NCBI GenBank assembly: GCA_022837365.1
Contig: JALHHV010000062.1
Coordinates: forward strand, 1-7,494
Length of the DNA stretch: 7,494 bases
Direction: 5' to 3'
Origin: Desulfovibrio sp.
GTDB lineage: Bacteria > Desulfobacterota > Desulfovibrionia > Desulfovibrionales > Desulfovibrionaceae
Numbering within the stretch: position 1 is the stretch's first letter; the number at the start of each line of letters is the position of its first letter. Positions 6,601-7,494 of this stretch are shown here, one piece after another. The position numbers and the translations under genes are program-made. The notes under the pieces were generated by a model. The model searched no databases, had not been told where the DNA came from, and saw only the letters and a list, made by a program, of their open reading frames with translations.

Positions 6601-7494
6601 GGAATCGGGGCGGCTGACCATCCGCGAGGAGCCGTTCGATTTCGCGGCGCTGGCGCACGAGGTGCAGTCCGTGCTGCGGCCCGAGGCGGAGCGCAAGAAC
6701 ATCGTGCTGGAGGCCACGGCGGACGGCGTGCCGCCCGGCCTGCTGGGCGACCCGGTGCGCATCCGCCAGATGCTGCTGAACATCGTGGGCAACGCGGTGA
6801 AGTTCACCGACCGGGGCCACGTGCGGCTGCGGGCCCGGTACGAGACGCCGCGCGGCCCCGGCGGCAAGGGCACGCTGACCGTCGAGGTGGAGGACACCGG
6901 CATCGGCATTCCCGAGGACATGCTGGCCACCATCTTCGAGCCGTTCACCCAGGTGGAGGACGTGGTGTCGCGCAGGCACGGCGGGGCCGGGCTGGGGTTG
7001 TCCATCGTGCGGCGCATCGTGGCCCTGATGGACGGCGAGATATCCATATCCAGCACCGAAGGGCAGGGCACCATCGTGACCCTGAGCCTGCCCGCCGCCA
7101 AGGCGGACCGGACGCCCGCGCCTCCGGAGGCCGGAAACGGGCTGGATGCCGCGCCCGCGCGCCACGGCCGCCTGCTGCTGGCCGAGGACGACCACGTGAA
7201 CCGGCTGACCGTGCTCTGGCTGCTGGACAAGATGGGCTACGAGGCGGTGGCCGTGGGGGACGGGGCGGCGGCCCTGGAAGCCTTGCGGGCGGAACGCTTC
7301 GACGCGGTGCTGATGGACGTGCAGATGCCGGTCATGGACGGCCTGCGGGCCACGGCGGCCATCCGCCAGGCCACGGACCTGCCCGGCGGGCCGGGCGTCC
7401 CGGTCATCGCCCTGACCGCCTACGCCATGGAGGGCGACCGCGAACGGCTGCTGGCGGCGGGCATGGACGAGTACATCGAGAAGCCGGTGGACGC
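3611..7494 (+). CDS. Membrane-anchored double hybrid histidine kinase (3'-partial)
   Basis: This is one uninterrupted frame of at least 1294 codons that runs off the window. The start is ATG 3611 with AGGAGG at 3601-3606. After a Pro-rich N-terminus, four membrane helices (about 27-45, 51-66, 70-88, 101-118) look like the KdpD-type DUF4118 sensor. A likely coiled coil (119-170) leads to HisKA-1 with phospho-acceptor His180 in [10 protein letters not shown]. HATPase-1 (about 275-391) has N-box Asn296, the DDGPGVP box (324-330) and [11 protein letters not shown] Pro/Ala linker leads to REC-1 (440-552) with Glu446/Asp447, acceptor Asp489, Thr519 and Lys541. PAS-1 (about 568-690), PAS-2 (694-815) and a degenerate PAS-3 (818-915) follow. 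HisKA-2 has His945 in [12 protein letters not shown]. HATPase-2 (about 1045-1160) has Asn1061, DTGIGIP (1095-1101) and [11 protein letters not shown]-2 (from 1186) has Glu1192/Asp1193/Asp1194, Asp1236 and Lys1291. All catalytic residues seen are intact in both modules. An HPt domain could follow beyond the window. Phosphorelay signalling is certain in kind; signal and target are unknown. Confidence 0.95.
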   Translation, partial: MSVAQPPESPRHGPPSPPAPPVSPRGMLPALVLPLTALALQWALWDYIRPYAWFLFYPAVFLASWTGGMAGGIAATLLSAVLALFFFVSPSLSFIVDDSTSLLTMGMFLAMGMLFSLGHQRLRDAAHRAAGDLERQRAALAEADATSARLRKANAELVARCERAHELDALKTRFFANISHELRTPLTLLLGPLERLLAETPEDDERRRALGTMLRNARLLHLHVDDMLDLSRVDAGAMQPRHAEADLSALTRATCACFDTLAAQRGMRYGVQAPLRLAAQVDTDKYRRILLNLLSNAFKFTPDGGSVSVTLERQGGDALLSVSDDGPGVPADLRGEVFERYRQSGEGARGLHGGSGLGLAIVKEFAELHGGSASVEQGAEGGALFQVRLPLAAPPGVEVAPAEPAGPGGFAANPADLTNPARQARHLSPEPDGTPDKGDGLVLVVEDNRDMSAHIVDILRPHHPVAVAFDGEEGLRRALDLRPDLIVCDVMMPRVDGQRMVEQLRRYPGMADVPVLMLTAKADDDLRAHLLHGAVQGYIRKPFTAAELLASVHAELRDRARHKAELDESETRFRATFEQAAVGLALVSPDGGWLRANGKLCSIVGYSPEELAELHFQDITHPEHLDTDLVQMRRVLAGEIGNYTLEKQYLRKGGEPVWVNLTVALVRKADGAPDYFIAVVEDIQRRKTYERRLAESEERFRQVVENAPEAIFLQKERRFAYANPAARALFGVDDPKEIMGRGVLGFIHPDDRDMVAESIRVLNEDRRSAAQGHVRILRRDGAIVDAETSAVPFRMGVRDGALVFVRDIGERLRAEREIRDMARFPGENPNPVMRVNPELVLLHANKSSSPFLEGFGARVGAPFPARFAGPVAEALRTWTVQTFEAECGGRSYAMTVNPIADGGYANIYGMDITERKNAERDLIQARETAETATRAKSAFLANMSHELRTPMNGVLGMLQLLDATPLDPEQRGYVQVAHAAGSTLTRLLGDLLDLAGVESGRLTIREEPFDFAALAHEVQSVLRPEAERKNIVLEATADGVPPGLLGDPVRIRQMLLNIVGNAVKFTDRGHVRLRARYETPRGPGGKGTLTVEVEDTGIGIPEDMLATIFEPFTQVEDVVSRRHGGAGLGLSIVRRIVALMDGEISISSTEGQGTIVTLSLPAAKADRTPAPPEAGNGLDAAPARHGRLLLAEDDHVNRLTVLWLLDKMGYEAVAVGDGAAALEALRAERFDAVLMDVQMPVMDGLRATAAIRQATDLPGGPGVPVIALTAYAMEGDRERLLAAGMDEYIEKPVD

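Noticed and set aside
698..7195. A minus-strand open frame of 2165 codons spanning the window
   Set aside because: Only its last 486 codons are a real gene (YihY family, own Shine-Dalgarno at 2158). The upstream part is the antisense of the kinase and transglycosylase genes. It is rich in His/Gly/Ala/Arg/Gln with no domains, as expected when GC-rich codons leave few stops on the other strand.

Overview
The window is very GC-rich (third codon positions are overwhelmingly G or C). Its genes are those of a Gram-negative bacterium: an MltB-type murein lytic transglycosylase lipoprotein, a YihY/BrkB inner-membrane protein and a large multi-domain sensor kinase. From general style I would guess a high-GC Desulfovibrionaceae-type proteobacterium (Nitratidesulfovibrio/Desulfovibrio vulgaris group). 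That is an impression only; nothing here fixes the taxon.

Layout. Bases 18-170 (+) hold a complete FMN riboswitch (RFN element), followed by a leader of about 140 nt with several hairpins. A well-placed Shine-Dalgarno then leads into a 47-codon ORF (312-455) that resembles only the extreme N-terminus of RibB (3,4-dihydroxy-2-butanone 4-phosphate synthase). The rest of a ribB gene is absent. Bases 456-669 have no convincing gene but contain a 15-nt direct repeat, a strong hairpin and a short imperfect tandem repeat. A perfect 11-bp GC hairpin (670-695) ends the convergent minus-strand gene and may also stop riboswitch transcripts. The minus-strand gene (2158-698) encodes a 486-aa YihY-family membrane protein with an acidic tail built from a 12-bp repeat. 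Divergent from it, 2228-3493 (+) encodes a lipoprotein lytic transglycosylase with a visible catalytic Glu and an EF-hand-like loop. After a 117-nt gap, 3611 to the window end (+) encodes at least 1294 residues of a membrane-anchored double hybrid histidine kinase: four membrane helices, HisKA, HATPase, REC, PAS, PAS, PAS, HisKA, HATPase, REC. It runs off the right edge.

How the genes may work together. The transglycosylase and kinase are on the same strand and could be co-transcribed, which would loosely link envelope remodelling and signalling, but this is inference from adjacency. The most unusual items are the FMN riboswitch that now controls only a truncated ribB-like ORF, and the single polypeptide carrying two complete kinase modules with an intervening receiver. 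I see no mobile element, CRISPR array, tRNA or rRNA. Very long open frames on the opposite strand, including one spanning 7195-698, are GC-composition shadows.
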